From Candidatus Methylomirabilis sp. (GTDB lineage Bacteria; Muiribacteriota; Ozemobacteria; Ozemobacterales; Ozemobacteraceae), in assembly GCA_020722725.1 (NCBI GenBank), contig DYKG01000018.1, positions 1 to 61,295 of the forward strand: DNA of 61,295 bases, in the 5' to 3' direction. The position numbers and the translations under genes were made by a program. The notes beneath the pieces were generated by a model. It was not told where the DNA came from. It saw only the letters and a list, made by a program, of their open reading frames with translations, and searched no databases. Below, piece by piece: positions 51,091-60,484 of the stretch (positions are counted from its first letter, which is position 1; each line of letters opens with the position of its first letter).

Positions 51091-52146
51091 GTGAGAGTGT
51101 TGTTTCTCGCCCTTTTTCTGACATTTATATTTTTACCGGTCTTTGCGCAGGATTTTGAAATAATTGACAGTCGGGGCAATTCTGTGTTGCTTCCGGGTCT
51201 TCCTGAGCGCATAGTTATTACTGGTCGTGCTGGCTTCATGATCAGCAATCTTGCCTTTTTTTTCAAATCAGCCGCACCCCGCCTGATCAGTTACAGCCGA
51301 AGTCTGCAATTTCAAAGTTCAGACCGCTTTTATCAGCTGCTCGATTCAAAGTTTTCTGAAAGGCCAGAGATTAACAGCCACAATAACAGCGTTGAAGAAT
51401 TGGCTGCCCTGAAACCTGATCTGATTCTTGCCCGTGAGGTTGAGCGTAATCGTCTCGAAAACGGATTGAAGCAATTGGGGTTGAAAGCGATTTTTTTTGA
51501 CCTTGAAGACCCGAAGCTGTTTTTCAAGGAGATTGAGAATCTGGGAAAAATCTTTGGTGAAACAGACAAGGCCCGGGAGGTAATTAAGTTTTTTTCTGAT
51601 TGGCAGAAGCGCATTGCTGATCGCCTGCCGGTTAAAGCAAAACCACGGGTTTTTCACCTTTTTTATTCAGAACGCGAAGGTTCTGTTTCTTTTAGTGTTT
51701 CACCACCATCCTGGATCCAGGCCAGAATGGTGAAAGAAGCGGGTGGAGACCCGGTCTGGGTTGATGCCGGCGCTGATCGGGGCTGGAAAAAAGTTGGTTT
51801 TGAACAGATTGCCGCATGGAACCCTGATTATATAGTGGTTACTTCGTATTTCAGCGATGTTGAAGCATCAGTTGCCAGCCTGAAACAGGATAAGCTCTGG
51901 CAAAAACTGCGGGCGGTTAATAAAGGCAGGCTTCTGGCTTTTCCAGAAGATTATGTATGCTGGGATCAGCCCGATTCTCGATGGATTCTTGGGCAATGCT
52001 GGCTGGCCATGGTTCTTAACCCCGAAATCGTTGAATTGAAATCAGATATGGCCGAAATTTTCAAACAATTTTTTAAATTGTACAATTTAACTGATGAGCA
52101 GATAAGAGAAATCCAGATTCGTGGAGATGCTGGCTTTGCAAGATGA
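51091..52146 (+). CDS. periplasmic binding protein of a BtuF/FecB-type importer (351 aa)
   Basis: Signal peptide RVLFLALFLTFIFLPVFAQ followed by a two-lobed helical-backbone binding protein: IIDSRGNSVLLPGLPERIVITG at the start, NNSVEELAALKPDLILA after the first lobe and GRLLAFPEDYVCWDQPDSRWILG in the second. These features fit the ABC solute-binding family for cobalamin, haem or ferric siderophores; the ligand cannot be set. GTG 51,091 is chosen because GGAGG lies at 51,081-51,085 and it starts the signal peptide. Overlaps the permease gene. Confidence 0.88.
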   Translation: MRVLFLALFLTFIFLPVFAQDFEIIDSRGNSVLLPGLPERIVITGRAGFMISNLAFFFKSAAPRLISYSRSLQFQSSDRFYQLLDSKFSERPEINSHNNSVEELAALKPDLILAREVERNRLENGLKQLGLKAIFFDLEDPKLFFKEIENLGKIFGETDKAREVIKFFSDWQKRIADRLPVKAKPRVFHLFYSEREGSVSFSVSPPSWIQARMVKEAGGDPVWVDAGADRGWKKVGFEQIAAWNPDYIVVTSYFSDVEASVASLKQDKLWQKLRAVNKGRLLAFPEDYVCWDQPDSRWILGQCWLAMVLNPEIVELKSDMAEIFKQFFKLYNLTDEQIREIQIRGDAGFAR

Positions 52147-53149
52147 TCCACTGGTTTTGAAAAATCGGCGGCTCAGAATGCTGCTATCTTCTCTGATGCT
52201 CGCTTTAATTGGGATTTTTATGCTTTCGCTGCTGCTGGGCAGGTATCCTGGCCCTGGATTCATGAGTCTTGAGCAGGCGAGAAATGATACCATGGCAAGC
52301 GAAATAGTCATGAATCTTCGCCTTCCCCGTGCTCTGGTAGCGATTTTAGTGGGCATGAGTCTGGCCGCAGCCGGAACGGTGATGCAGATGCTCTTCGGCA
52401 ATCCCCTGGTCGATCCAGGCTTTTTGGGAGTTTCTCAAGGTGCGGCTTTTGGTGCTGGTTTGAGTATTGTTGTTTTTGGCAGTTCTCCATGGCTGGTTCA
52501 GGGCAGTGCCGCATTTTTTGCCTGTCTGGGCCTGATTATCTCTTATTCTCTTGCCTGGAAGATTCAGTATGGTTCATGGGTTTTGCGATTGGTTCTGGCC
52601 GGAATCAGCGTTTCAGCGGTTTTTACATCGTTGCTTGGCATAATAAAGTACATCGCAGACCCCACTTCTCAGCTTGCCGAGCTCACCTTCTGGATGCTTG
52701 GCGGGCTCGGGGCAATTTCCTGGTCAGAGGTTTTCATTGTTGCGCCAGTTTGCCTGCTGTGTATTCTGGGCCTGCTGCTTTTGCGCTGGCGGCTTAACAT
52801 TCTGGCATTGAAAGATTATACGGCGTTTTCGCTTGGAGCTTCTACCGGTTTTGAGCGGGCACTGATTCTGGTTTTTGCGGTGGTAGCCACCGCTGCGGTA
52901 ACCGCAATCAGCGGGTTGATTGCCTGGGTCGGACTGATCATGCCTCATCTTTCGCGCCGAATTTTCGGGGCTGATGCAAGATTTGCCCTTCCTGGCAGCA
53001 TGCTGCTTGGGGCTATTCTAGTGTTGATCTGCGATGGTCTGGCGCGCACTCTGTTACCCGAAGAAATTCCGCTGGGTATTATTACCTCACTTTTTGGGGC
53101 AATGGTTTTTATTGTGTTGATGATGAAAACTCGGGGAGGCGGGGAATGA
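52121..53149 (+). CDS. BtuC/FecCD-family importer permease (342 aa)
   Basis: About ten hydrophobic helices. The BtuC/FecCD family marks are clear: MNLRLPRALVAILVGMSLAAAGTVMQMLFGNPLVDPGFLGVSQGA near residues 65-110, LGGLGAISW, and GLIAWVGLIMPHLSRRIFGAD around 265-285, the cytoplasmic coupling segment. It starts with GTG 26 bases before the end of the binding-protein gene, with an ATG two codons later as alternative. Forms the channel with the next gene's ATPase. Confidence 0.93.
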   Translation: MEMLALQDDPLVLKNRRLRMLLSSLMLALIGIFMLSLLLGRYPGPGFMSLEQARNDTMASEIVMNLRLPRALVAILVGMSLAAAGTVMQMLFGNPLVDPGFLGVSQGAAFGAGLSIVVFGSSPWLVQGSAAFFACLGLIISYSLAWKIQYGSWVLRLVLAGISVSAVFTSLLGIIKYIADPTSQLAELTFWMLGGLGAISWSEVFIVAPVCLLCILGLLLLRWRLNILALKDYTAFSLGASTGFERALILVFAVVATAAVTAISGLIAWVGLIMPHLSRRIFGADARFALPGSMLLGAILVLICDGLARTLLPEEIPLGIITSLFGAMVFIVLMMKTRGGGE

Positions 53150-53925
53150 GCGAAAACCCGATTCTGCAATTTGATCAGGTCTGTTTTTCATACCCGGCCC
53201 GTTCTAATCTGGTTTTAAGTCAGTTCTCCCTTGAGTTTTCACGGGGCAGGGTAACCGCCATTCTTGGTCCGAACGGCACTGGTAAAACCACGATGCTTAT
53301 GCTTGCTCTTGGCTGGCTGGTTCCAGGGTCAGGGCAGATATGGTTCGGTGAAAAACAATTGATTGATTTTTCCCGCTCTGAGCTTGGGCAAAGAATCGCC
53401 CTGGTTCCTCAGTTCGAGCCGTCTTTCTTCGATTTCAGCCTGCTTGATTTTGTTTTGCTTGGTCGTGCCCCTTATCTTGGCAGATTCAGTGTTCCCGGGC
53501 CCGAAGACTATGCAATTGCTCGCACTGCCCTGGAAAAAGTTGGTTTGTTTGAAAAGGCCGATGCCTCGGTAATGCAGATAAGCGGTGGCGAACATCAGCT
53601 GGTGCTGCTGGCACGGGCGCTTACCCAGCAGACGGACTTGCTGATGCTCGATGAGCCTACTTCCCATCTTGATATAAAAAACAAGTCAAGATTGATCGGC
53701 ATTTTGCGTGAACTGGTAAAAGAGGGTAAAACCATTCTCTTTACCACTCATGAGCCCGATGTGGCGGCCATGATTGCTGATCAGGTGGTGATGGTGCGCA
53801 TGGGCCAGGTTGCCTATAAGGGAAAAGTGGAAGAAGTTATGACCGGCAACAATTTGAGCGACATTTACCAAGTTCGGGTTGAAGCCGAAAAAGTAAGGTC
53901 TCGCAGGGTCTTCTTCTGGGATTAA
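53146..53925 (+). CDS. ABC importer ATPase, BtuD/FecE type (259 aa)
   Basis: ATP-binding subunit that powers the importer. Walker A ILGPNGTGKTTM (residues 39-50), Q-loop LVPQFEPSFF, signature ISGGEHQLVLLARAL (about 145-160), Walker B LLMLDEPTSHLD and H-loop TTHEPD are all intact. It overlaps the permease by four bases, completing a three-gene operon for uptake of cobalamin, haem or iron chelate. Converges on the next minus-strand gene with only three bases between stops. Confidence 0.95.
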   Translation: MSENPILQFDQVCFSYPARSNLVLSQFSLEFSRGRVTAILGPNGTGKTTMLMLALGWLVPGSGQIWFGEKQLIDFSRSELGQRIALVPQFEPSFFDFSLLDFVLLGRAPYLGRFSVPGPEDYAIARTALEKVGLFEKADASVMQISGGEHQLVLLARALTQQTDLLMLDEPTSHLDIKNKSRLIGILRELVKEGKTILFTTHEPDVAAMIADQVVMVRMGQVAYKGKVEEVMTGNNLSDIYQVRVEAEKVRSRRVFFWD

Positions 53926-53928
53926 ATG

Positions 53929-54915
53929 TTATCTTGTTGCCCAGTCGATCAGGGGCTTGGCCCGCCATGGCAGGGCCATCATATTGGTGCTGCGCAACTG
54001 CTTGTGAAATGTTTCGAGCTGTTTGAATCCGGTTCGATCAGGTGATCGGCCGACAATGGCTCCCAGGGCCTGAAGCCCAACCTGATGCCATGACTGAATC
54101 CAATACAGGAATTTTTCGCGGGTCAGGGTTTCCATTTTGCGGATGTCTTTTTTGCCAAGGCTCAGAAAATGTTTCTGATACTCGGGCTTAACCGCTCGGG
54201 CAAGATTCTGTATGCCGCTTGAAACACAGTTGGCGCCAAAGACATTATACTTCTGAAAAATCGGTTGGTCACCCGCATCGGGCGATTCGGCGCTGAGTGC
54301 CCTGAGATAAGTCATCGCAGCCAGACGTGCAGTTTCTTCAGCGTGGGCGAGAAAAAACAGCACCGGGTCAACTTTTGAAGTATTTAAGGTGTGGCGATAT
54401 TTGGGGTCAACCGGGGCAATGCTTTCATAAAATTCAATCGAGTAGGCCCGCATCTGAATCAATTGAAGACCGGCAATCCCTTGAATGCTGAAATCTTTTT
54501 CAGGGCCGGTGCCCATCAAGAGGCCGCGAATTTTTTTGCTTTCGCCATTCTGACTGGTGATGGTAACTGGTTCGCTGAAATGGAATAGAGTTGCGAAATG
54601 AAAGGCACCAGGTGCTATGGGAATATTCATGATTTCGGTTTTGCTTATCGTATCAAGCTTGAAAATCCCGCTCCAAAGCTGCTGGCTGTCGTGAATGTTG
54701 CCGAAAACGATGCTGTTTTTATCTTTAACCCAGGCAACCGTGGGAATTCGGTCTTTTTTAGGAAAAATCAGGCGACGGGCATAGTTATTCTGCAGAACTT
54801 TTACCCGTAACTCTTCGGCCAGATCATCGGCCCAACCCTCAAAAGCGTCGGAAGCAAAGGCCGAAGTCGAAATCAGAATCGCAAGTATTGCTGGAATGAG
54901 TTTATTCAAACGCAT
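53929..54915 (-). CDS. exported protein of unknown function (328 aa)
   Basis: Signal peptide RLNKLIPAILAILISTSAFA. The mature chain has a beta-rich N-terminal half (TVAWVKDKNSIVFGNIHDS, FATLFHFSEPVTI) and a helical C-terminal half with YNVFGANCVSSGIQNLARA, a single conserved-looking cysteine that could be catalytic or structural. No family recognised. ATG 54,915 is used since it starts the signal peptide and has GGAAG before it; the frame upstream to 55,056 does not look coding. The 293 bases up to the next gene at 55,209 show no supportable gene or structure to me. Confidence 0.75.
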   Translation of the reverse strand: MRLNKLIPAILAILISTSAFASDAFEGWADDLAEELRVKVLQNNYARRLIFPKKDRIPTVAWVKDKNSIVFGNIHDSQQLWSGIFKLDTISKTEIMNIPIAPGAFHFATLFHFSEPVTITSQNGESKKIRGLLMGTGPEKDFSIQGIAGLQLIQMRAYSIEFYESIAPVDPKYRHTLNTSKVDPVLFFLAHAEETARLAAMTYLRALSAESPDAGDQPIFQKYNVFGANCVSSGIQNLARAVKPEYQKHFLSLGKKDIRKMETLTREKFLYWIQSWHQVGLQALGAIVGRSPDRTGFKQLETFHKQLRSTNMMALPWRAKPLIDWATR

Positions 54916-55208
54916 TTTGTGTGTCTTCCTTCTAGTCAGAATCCCTTCTATTATACTACTCAGGAAGAAAATGGCAATAGAATTATGGCAAAAACCCAGC
55001 AATTCTCGGTCAACCGGGCTTTTTACCTCCAATAACGGTTTTGATGCAATTGGCATCGCGGAACAATGTTTTTAACAGGTTTTTTCTGGGCTACGTCTTC
55101 TGAAAAGCCTGCCGCAAACGCTTGTTGAGCAAAAATTTCATAAGAAAAGTCCTGCTTTCAAAGACAAAGAGGTTTACCATGGCGCGGATGTTATTCCATG
55201 GCTATTTT

Positions 55209-56939
55209 TTAGAGTGTCGCGTCAACTTCTCTCCAGCTGACAATTTCTTTCTGAATGGCAAGCTCATACAGACTGGTGTAATCGACTTTCTTATCTACGG
55301 TGTAATCGTAGGTAGAACGCTGCAGGACTTCCTGCCAGTTATAATAAGTGATTCTCACATCGTTTGGCATTTTGCGGCGATTGAAATAATCAACCGAAAG
55401 ATTTCCAACTATATCCATGTTGCAGAGTTTTTTCATCGAAGAATCGGTATCGAGTTCCATGCCACCTTCTGCATGGAAGGACCCCTCAAGTCTTGGGCTG
55501 AGATTGCGGAAAGGATGGGTGATGCCAAATCTTGACCAGTCAGAATCATGATGAGGTTTGTAAATGATCTTGCCGGTCTGCGGGTTTTCGTTGGAAGTAT
55601 CCCAGGTTTTGTCGCGCAGGGCAATGATGCCAACGCATGATTCCAGGCCTGAATCGTCAGGCATGGTAAGAACATCGCCGCCGACATAGATGTTGCCTTC
55701 AACAACCAGCAGGCCTTTTCCCTTGACCCAGCCTTCAAGAAAGACGTCGCCTTTGATATAGGTAAGACCGTTGATTTCAACGGCGCGGCTGGTGTCGTGG
55801 GCTTTGGTGGGATTGCCGAAATAGCGGCTGTATTTGTTGGGAACCTTGCGCCAGTCGCCCCAGCCGTAAAGAGGCACTACTTTGTTGTAAGTGACCTTGT
55901 TGCGGCCAAATGCCTCGGTAAAGTTTACATTGGTAAAATACTTGCCGTGATCTGGTTTGGCTTCAGGATCAACAACCCGGTTCGCCAGGCGTTTGTAAAC
56001 GTCGGCGGGGTAGAGGTTGATTTTTTTGTTGTTGTATTCTTCCACTTTTTTGGTCTCTGAATGGTATGGTTCAGCAACTTTCGACCACCAGGGCCACCTG
56101 AAAAAGCCCTGCCATTTATAATACTGGCGCTTGACCGCATCGTCGGTATATTCAAGCGAGGTCTGGCTTAGATCGGCACCACCATTCCAGCCGGTCCAGC
56201 CTATGCCCATGTCGAGCCATGGATGATCCATTTGACTGCGCATGCGGGTCAGAATCAGCCATTTCGGCAGGTCAACTTTGGCACCTTCTTTCATGTAGGT
56301 TTTCCCACCTATTACGAAAAAGCCCCAGGGATCCCAGAAATCGAATGTTTCTATTTTGAATGATTCGGGGCTGGCTTCGTTGAGAAACAGACCATGTTCA
56401 GGTGCCACCATACCGACGGCGTTGGCATTCATCGGCCCCTTAACCAGCATAGCTTTGAGGGTTTTCTTCACTTCAACCTGTTTTTTAGACCGGTGAAACA
56501 GGCCTTGCGAGTTAATGGTAATCGTACCTTCTCTGGCTATTTCCCTGGGAACGCCTTTGGCGACGAGCTCTTCCATGGCTTTTGCGTCAAGCTGCCAGGT
56601 GAGCCGGGCCTTTACGCTGCCGCCCTCGACCAGAGGAGCAACTCCGTCGCTTCCTTTCGAAAGTCTTGACAGATCGACGTCTACCGACCCCTCGCTTTCT
56701 TTGGTAATTAACTTGTAGAAGGGGTTATCTGGATTATTCATCTGGCTTTTAATGGTGAAGAGAGTTTCTTCAACACCGGCCTCTGCCAGCAGAAGTGCTA
56801 TCGTGTTGTCAACGTAACCTTCTGAATGATAAACCTCACCGCGCATGAAATAGATCATGCCGTAAACGATGATGCTGATAACCAGAATTGTACATATGGT
56901 GAAGAACAGGGCTATACCTGATCTGTGGTTCACTTTCAT
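55209..56939 (-). CDS. PilX-like pilus/envelope protein with prepilin-type anchor (576 aa)
   Basis: The N-terminus (NHRSGIALFFTICTILVISIIVYGMIYFMRGEVY then ALLLAEAGVEETLFTIKSQ) looks like the single-helix start of PilX-type minor pilins or secretion pseudopilins, which often begin RG.AL. The rest is a large exposed domain. Its middle part contains INGLTYIKGDVFLEGWVKGKG and VEGNIYVGGDVL, a short beta-helix resembling polymer-forming bactofilin repeats. No other pilus gene lies nearby, so the anchor homology is the only clue. Function unknown. Confidence 0.7.
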   Translation of the reverse strand: MKVNHRSGIALFFTICTILVISIIVYGMIYFMRGEVYHSEGYVDNTIALLLAEAGVEETLFTIKSQMNNPDNPFYKLITKESEGSVDVDLSRLSKGSDGVAPLVEGGSVKARLTWQLDAKAMEELVAKGVPREIAREGTITINSQGLFHRSKKQVEVKKTLKAMLVKGPMNANAVGMVAPEHGLFLNEASPESFKIETFDFWDPWGFFVIGGKTYMKEGAKVDLPKWLILTRMRSQMDHPWLDMGIGWTGWNGGADLSQTSLEYTDDAVKRQYYKWQGFFRWPWWSKVAEPYHSETKKVEEYNNKKINLYPADVYKRLANRVVDPEAKPDHGKYFTNVNFTEAFGRNKVTYNKVVPLYGWGDWRKVPNKYSRYFGNPTKAHDTSRAVEINGLTYIKGDVFLEGWVKGKGLLVVEGNIYVGGDVLTMPDDSGLESCVGIIALRDKTWDTSNENPQTGKIIYKPHHDSDWSRFGITHPFRNLSPRLEGSFHAEGGMELDTDSSMKKLCNMDIVGNLSVDYFNRRKMPNDVRITYYNWQEVLQRSTYDYTVDKKVDYTSLYELAIQKEIVSWREVDATL

Positions 56940-57073
56940 AAAGCTATGCTCCTTTCGAGCCCAATCTGACTAATATAATGATAACAATGTACCCAAAGCT
57001 GCGCAAGGTAAAGAACGATTAAGGCAGATCATGTTGTTGAACAATCATCGTTCTGTTATGCTGAAGCAAAACT

Positions 57074-57571
57074 ATGACCAGACAAAAAATTGCATTGATC
57101 AAGCCATCGATGTGCGAACAGCATGGCCGCCCATACCGCACCCCGGCGGTTCTTGCCGGTTACGATGCCGACGATCTGAATTCGATAAGAAAAACGGTGC
57201 AATGGGCGGTTGATCAAAAATTCTGTTTTGCCGCTTTCAATATTCTCTGCCCTTACCCAAGAACCCCGCTCTATGACGAAATGAAAGCAGAAGATCGATT
57301 GCTGCTCGATAAATGGTGGCTCGATGATCGATATCGTTTCGGGGATTGTGTGTTCAAACCTGCTCGAATGACACCCGATGAGCTGACTGAAGCCTGTTTC
57401 TGTGCTCGTCGGCGTTTTAACCACCCGGTTAATATTTTTCGTCGGGCACTGGATTTTAAAACCAATGCCAAAGATTTGTGGAGTCTGGCAACTTCCTTTA
57501 CTTATAACCCTCTGTTTTGCCGTGAGTTGTTTAAAAAACACGGCATGGTTCTTTGCTACGCTAAAAGATGA
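57074..57571 (+). pseudogene. B12-binding/radical SAM gene, internally deleted remnant
   Basis: The first ~27 residues (TRQKIALIKPSMCEQ) resemble the start of cobalamin-binding radical SAM proteins. From residue 29 the chain switches to what looks like the C-terminal third of the same kind of protein (AGYDADDLNSIRKTVQWA, FNILCPYPRTPLYDEM, FNHPVNIFRRALDF). The part between, which should hold the rest of the B12 domain and the CxxxCxxC iron-sulfur motif, is absent. So ~300 residues were probably lost in frame and the product cannot be a radical SAM enzyme. Its stop overlaps the kinase start (ATGA). Confidence 0.72.
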
Positions 57572-59019
57572 ATATCAGGGCATTATTTCCAAGAACTATT
57601 TTGGGGCGGCTTTTTGTAAGCATTTTTCTGGTTTCAATTCTTTGTTCTGCCCTGATTTTCATGTGGTTAAACCGGCGTTTTTTTAAATCGCTTAATCAGG
57701 AAGCTGAAGGCAGATTGATTAACATGGCCCGAACGCTTGCCGACCAGATAGACAAGGTGACTGGTGATGAGCCGGGAAAAATAAATATTTTAAACAATTT
57801 TTGGCAATTTGAGAAAGATGGTGCCTGGCTGCAAAACCTTTACTGGCTGGATGTTTCAGGCAGCGATCCAAGGTTCGTCGCTTCTTTTTCAGCGGTTAAT
57901 CCAAATAAAATTTCTATTTTGCCGCCGTCCGCTGAAGACATTGAAGATCTGGTTTTTTCAAATATCAATGAGCTCGAAAAGGGCCGGGTGGTAATGCCTG
58001 ACCCATTTTCTGCAGCCGATTCCCGGCGTTTCAAAATTGTTCTTTTTCCGCTTCTTGACCAGTTTCAGCTGCTGGATTCAGTAATCGGGATCGAGGCAGA
58101 TCTTGAATATCTGCATTTGAGCGCGGCCATGCGGGAGTTTTTTCTTAATATCCTGGTGGCGGTTTTTTTGTTCAGCCTGCTGATATCATTGCTGGTTGCC
58201 TGCAATTTCAGTCAGAAGACCTCGTTTCTAGTCAGTCAGCTTAAAGAAATTGAGAAAGGCATCATACCAGCTGGCGGCGATCTGAACCTGCGTGAGCTTA
58301 ATCTGATTCATGAAGGAATGATCAGTTTGGCCAGAGAGCTGGAGTTAAAAGATCGGCATTTGCGAGAGCTTTTCGCGCGAAAGCTGGAAGAGCTGGCATT
58401 CACCGGGGCGGCCATCGCCCATGAAATTCGTAACCCTCTTTCTGCTATTGAAATGCATTTTGGCCTTCTGAAAAGAAGACTGCAGAATCTGGAAAACGCT
58501 TCATGCGGAGAAGTAGAAGAAATTTCAACGCAGCTGGTGCATCTGCGGCTGTTTCTTGAGAGTTTCCTGAATTATTCGCGGCTGGTACAGCCACAAAAAG
58601 AAGAAATCAGACTTGCAGATTTTCTGCGCCAGTTCATCGATAGCCGCAAAGATCTCTGGACAAGTCTTGAGATGCAGCTACAGGTCGATCCTGAAGCCGT
58701 TATTTTGTTCGATCGCACCATGTTACAGCAGGCCTGCGACAATATTATCGGTAATGCGGCAGCGCTTGCAATTCCTCTCTGCATGCAGATAAGGTTTAAA
58801 AAATCAGAAGAAAGCTGGAAACTCAGCTTTGTTAATAATGGCCCCCTGATCGATGAAGAACTGCTTGCAAGGCTGTTTACCCCCTTTGCCACCGCACGAC
58901 CGGGCGGTAACGGTATCGGCCTGGCGATGACGCGCAAGCTGGTTGAAGCGCACAGCGGCGAAATCAGCTGTCGCAATCTCGAAAATGGGGTGGTTTTTGA
59001 AATTGAGGTGCCTTCATGA
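57568..59019 (+). CDS. membrane sensor histidine kinase, NtrB/AtoS type (483 aa)
   Basis: Two membrane helices (about 12-33 and 191-212) flank a ~155-residue periplasmic sensor region without a known domain. HisKA with phosphoacceptor His285 in AIAHEIRNPLSAIEMH; HATPase with VNNGPLIDEELL, LFTPFATARPGGNGIGLAMTR. The start overlaps the stop of the radical SAM remnant and the end overlaps the regulator gene by four bases, so kinase and regulator are a coupled pair. The signal is unknown. Confidence 0.93.
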   Translation: MNIRALFPRTILGRLFVSIFLVSILCSALIFMWLNRRFFKSLNQEAEGRLINMARTLADQIDKVTGDEPGKINILNNFWQFEKDGAWLQNLYWLDVSGSDPRFVASFSAVNPNKISILPPSAEDIEDLVFSNINELEKGRVVMPDPFSAADSRRFKIVLFPLLDQFQLLDSVIGIEADLEYLHLSAAMREFFLNILVAVFLFSLLISLLVACNFSQKTSFLVSQLKEIEKGIIPAGGDLNLRELNLIHEGMISLARELELKDRHLRELFARKLEELAFTGAAIAHEIRNPLSAIEMHFGLLKRRLQNLENASCGEVEEISTQLVHLRLFLESFLNYSRLVQPQKEEIRLADFLRQFIDSRKDLWTSLEMQLQVDPEAVILFDRTMLQQACDNIIGNAAALAIPLCMQIRFKKSEESWKLSFVNNGPLIDEELLARLFTPFATARPGGNGIGLAMTRKLVEAHSGEISCRNLENGVVFEIEVPS

Positions 59020-60434
59020 AAGTTCTGGTGGTTGACGATAATGAATCGCTGGCCCGTGGCCTGAAAGTTTTTTTAGAGCAGGAAAACCATGATTGCCTGC
59101 TGGCGCACACGTTAAAAGACGGTCTGCAGAATTTGGGTGAAAGCAGCTTTGATCTGGTTATAACCGATCTAAAGCTGCCCGATGGCCAGGGTCTTGAAAT
59201 CGTCAGTGCTGCCCGAAAAGTTGATTATCAGCCGGTTCCAGAGGTAATTCTGATGACCGCTTTCGGTTCGGTGCAATCGGCGGTTGAAGCGATAAAGCTC
59301 GGGGCAATGGATTATCTCACCAAACCGGTTTCACTTGAAGAATTCTCTTTCAGACTGCAGAAAGTCGAGAATCTGCGGCGTTTGGAGCGCCAGAACAGTC
59401 GGTTGCAGCGCCAGCACAAGCAGTTGCTTGAACTTGCCGGGTTAAATGCCAGTCTTAATGACATTGCCGGGAACAGCCCCGCCATTATGCAGGTGAAAAC
59501 TTTGATCAGCAAAGTGGCTCCATACCCATCGACCGTTTTGATAACCGGCGAAACTGGAGCGGGAAAAGAGCTGGTGGCGCGGGCCGTTCACAATCTTTCA
59601 GACCGTCGCGACGGGCCTTTTGTCAGGGTAAACTGTGCGTCGATTCCTGAAACTTTATTTGAATCTGAACTTTTCGGGCACGAAAAAGGCGCTTTTACCG
59701 ATGCACGTCAAAGCCGCGCCGGTTGCTTCGAGTCAGCTGAAGGCGGCACGGTTTTTCTCGACGAAGTTGGCGAAATACCGGTAAATTTGCAGGCCAAGCT
59801 TTTGCGGGTGCTGCAGGAAAAGGAAATTGTCAGATTGGGCAGCAGCAGGGCCAGGCCTATCGACGTTCGCATCGTTGCAGCGACTAATCGCGATCTTGAG
59901 CAGATGGTCAGGGGCAATCTGTTTCGCGAAGATCTGCTTTACCGGCTGTCGGTGTTTAAAATTCACATTCCGCCGCTGCGTGAACGGAAAGAAGATCTGG
60001 AAGCCATTTGTTTAAAGCTTCTGCAAGGCCTTTCGGCTGATTTGAAAAAGAATGAACTCAAACTGAGCCCGCCGGCTTTAAAACGCCTGCAGGACCTGGA
60101 TTGGCCGGGAAACATCAGAGAATTGCGAAACCAGCTTGAACGGGCAGCGGTTATGGCCGATTCCTGCCTTCTCGAACCGGCTCATTTTGGCCTGTCAGCC
60201 ACAAAAGAAGTCGCCAGCCAGTTAAGTGTTGCCACAAAACATGAAATCTCAAGCGGCGAACCTGAGCTTGGCTCGGGTTTAATCGAAACACTCGAAGATC
60301 TCGAGCGAAAGTTGATTCTGTCTGCGCTTGCCAGAAACGACAACGTAAAAAGCCGTGCCGCTGACGAGCTGAAAATTCCCCGAACCCAGCTTTTATACCG
60401 AATGAAACGCCTTGGAATCGATGCCGATCAATAG
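59016..60434 (+). CDS. sigma-54-dependent response regulator, NtrC family (472 aa)
   Basis: Receiver domain with phosphoacceptor Asp51 (VITDLKLPDG), then an AAA+ sigma-54 activation domain: Walker A GETGAGKE at 178-185, GAFTDA at 225-230 in place of the usual GAFTGA loop, Walker B GTVFLDEVGEIP, and RIVAATNRDLEQM. A Fis-type helix-turn-helix closes the chain (AADELKIPRTQLLYRMKRLGI). It pairs with the kinase before it and would activate sigma-54 promoters. The GAFTDA change lies in the loop that contacts sigma-54; many natural relatives carry variants there. Confidence 0.94.
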   Translation: MKVLVVDDNESLARGLKVFLEQENHDCLLAHTLKDGLQNLGESSFDLVITDLKLPDGQGLEIVSAARKVDYQPVPEVILMTAFGSVQSAVEAIKLGAMDYLTKPVSLEEFSFRLQKVENLRRLERQNSRLQRQHKQLLELAGLNASLNDIAGNSPAIMQVKTLISKVAPYPSTVLITGETGAGKELVARAVHNLSDRRDGPFVRVNCASIPETLFESELFGHEKGAFTDARQSRAGCFESAEGGTVFLDEVGEIPVNLQAKLLRVLQEKEIVRLGSSRARPIDVRIVAATNRDLEQMVRGNLFREDLLYRLSVFKIHIPPLRERKEDLEAICLKLLQGLSADLKKNELKLSPPALKRLQDLDWPGNIRELRNQLERAAVMADSCLLEPAHFGLSATKEVASQLSVATKHEISSGEPELGSGLIETLEDLERKLILSALARNDNVKSRAADELKIPRTQLLYRMKRLGIDADQ

Positions 60435-60454
60435 ATGAAATTAATTGGGAATTC

Positions 60455-60484
60455 GGGGGAATTCGGGGGACATCTTACTTAATT
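60455..60484 (+). repeat. left inverted repeat of the transposase element
   Basis: GGGGGAATTC followed by GGGGGACATCTTACTTAATT. The complement appears at 61,215-61,242. Just before it, GGGAATTC is repeated once more, suggesting a small tandem duplication at the element end. Confidence 0.85.

Noticed and set aside
55122..55535. Plus-strand 137-codon frame opposite the PilX-like gene
   Set aside because: It overlaps the well-supported minus-strand gene, has no ribosome site and no recognisable domain; most likely a shadow frame.
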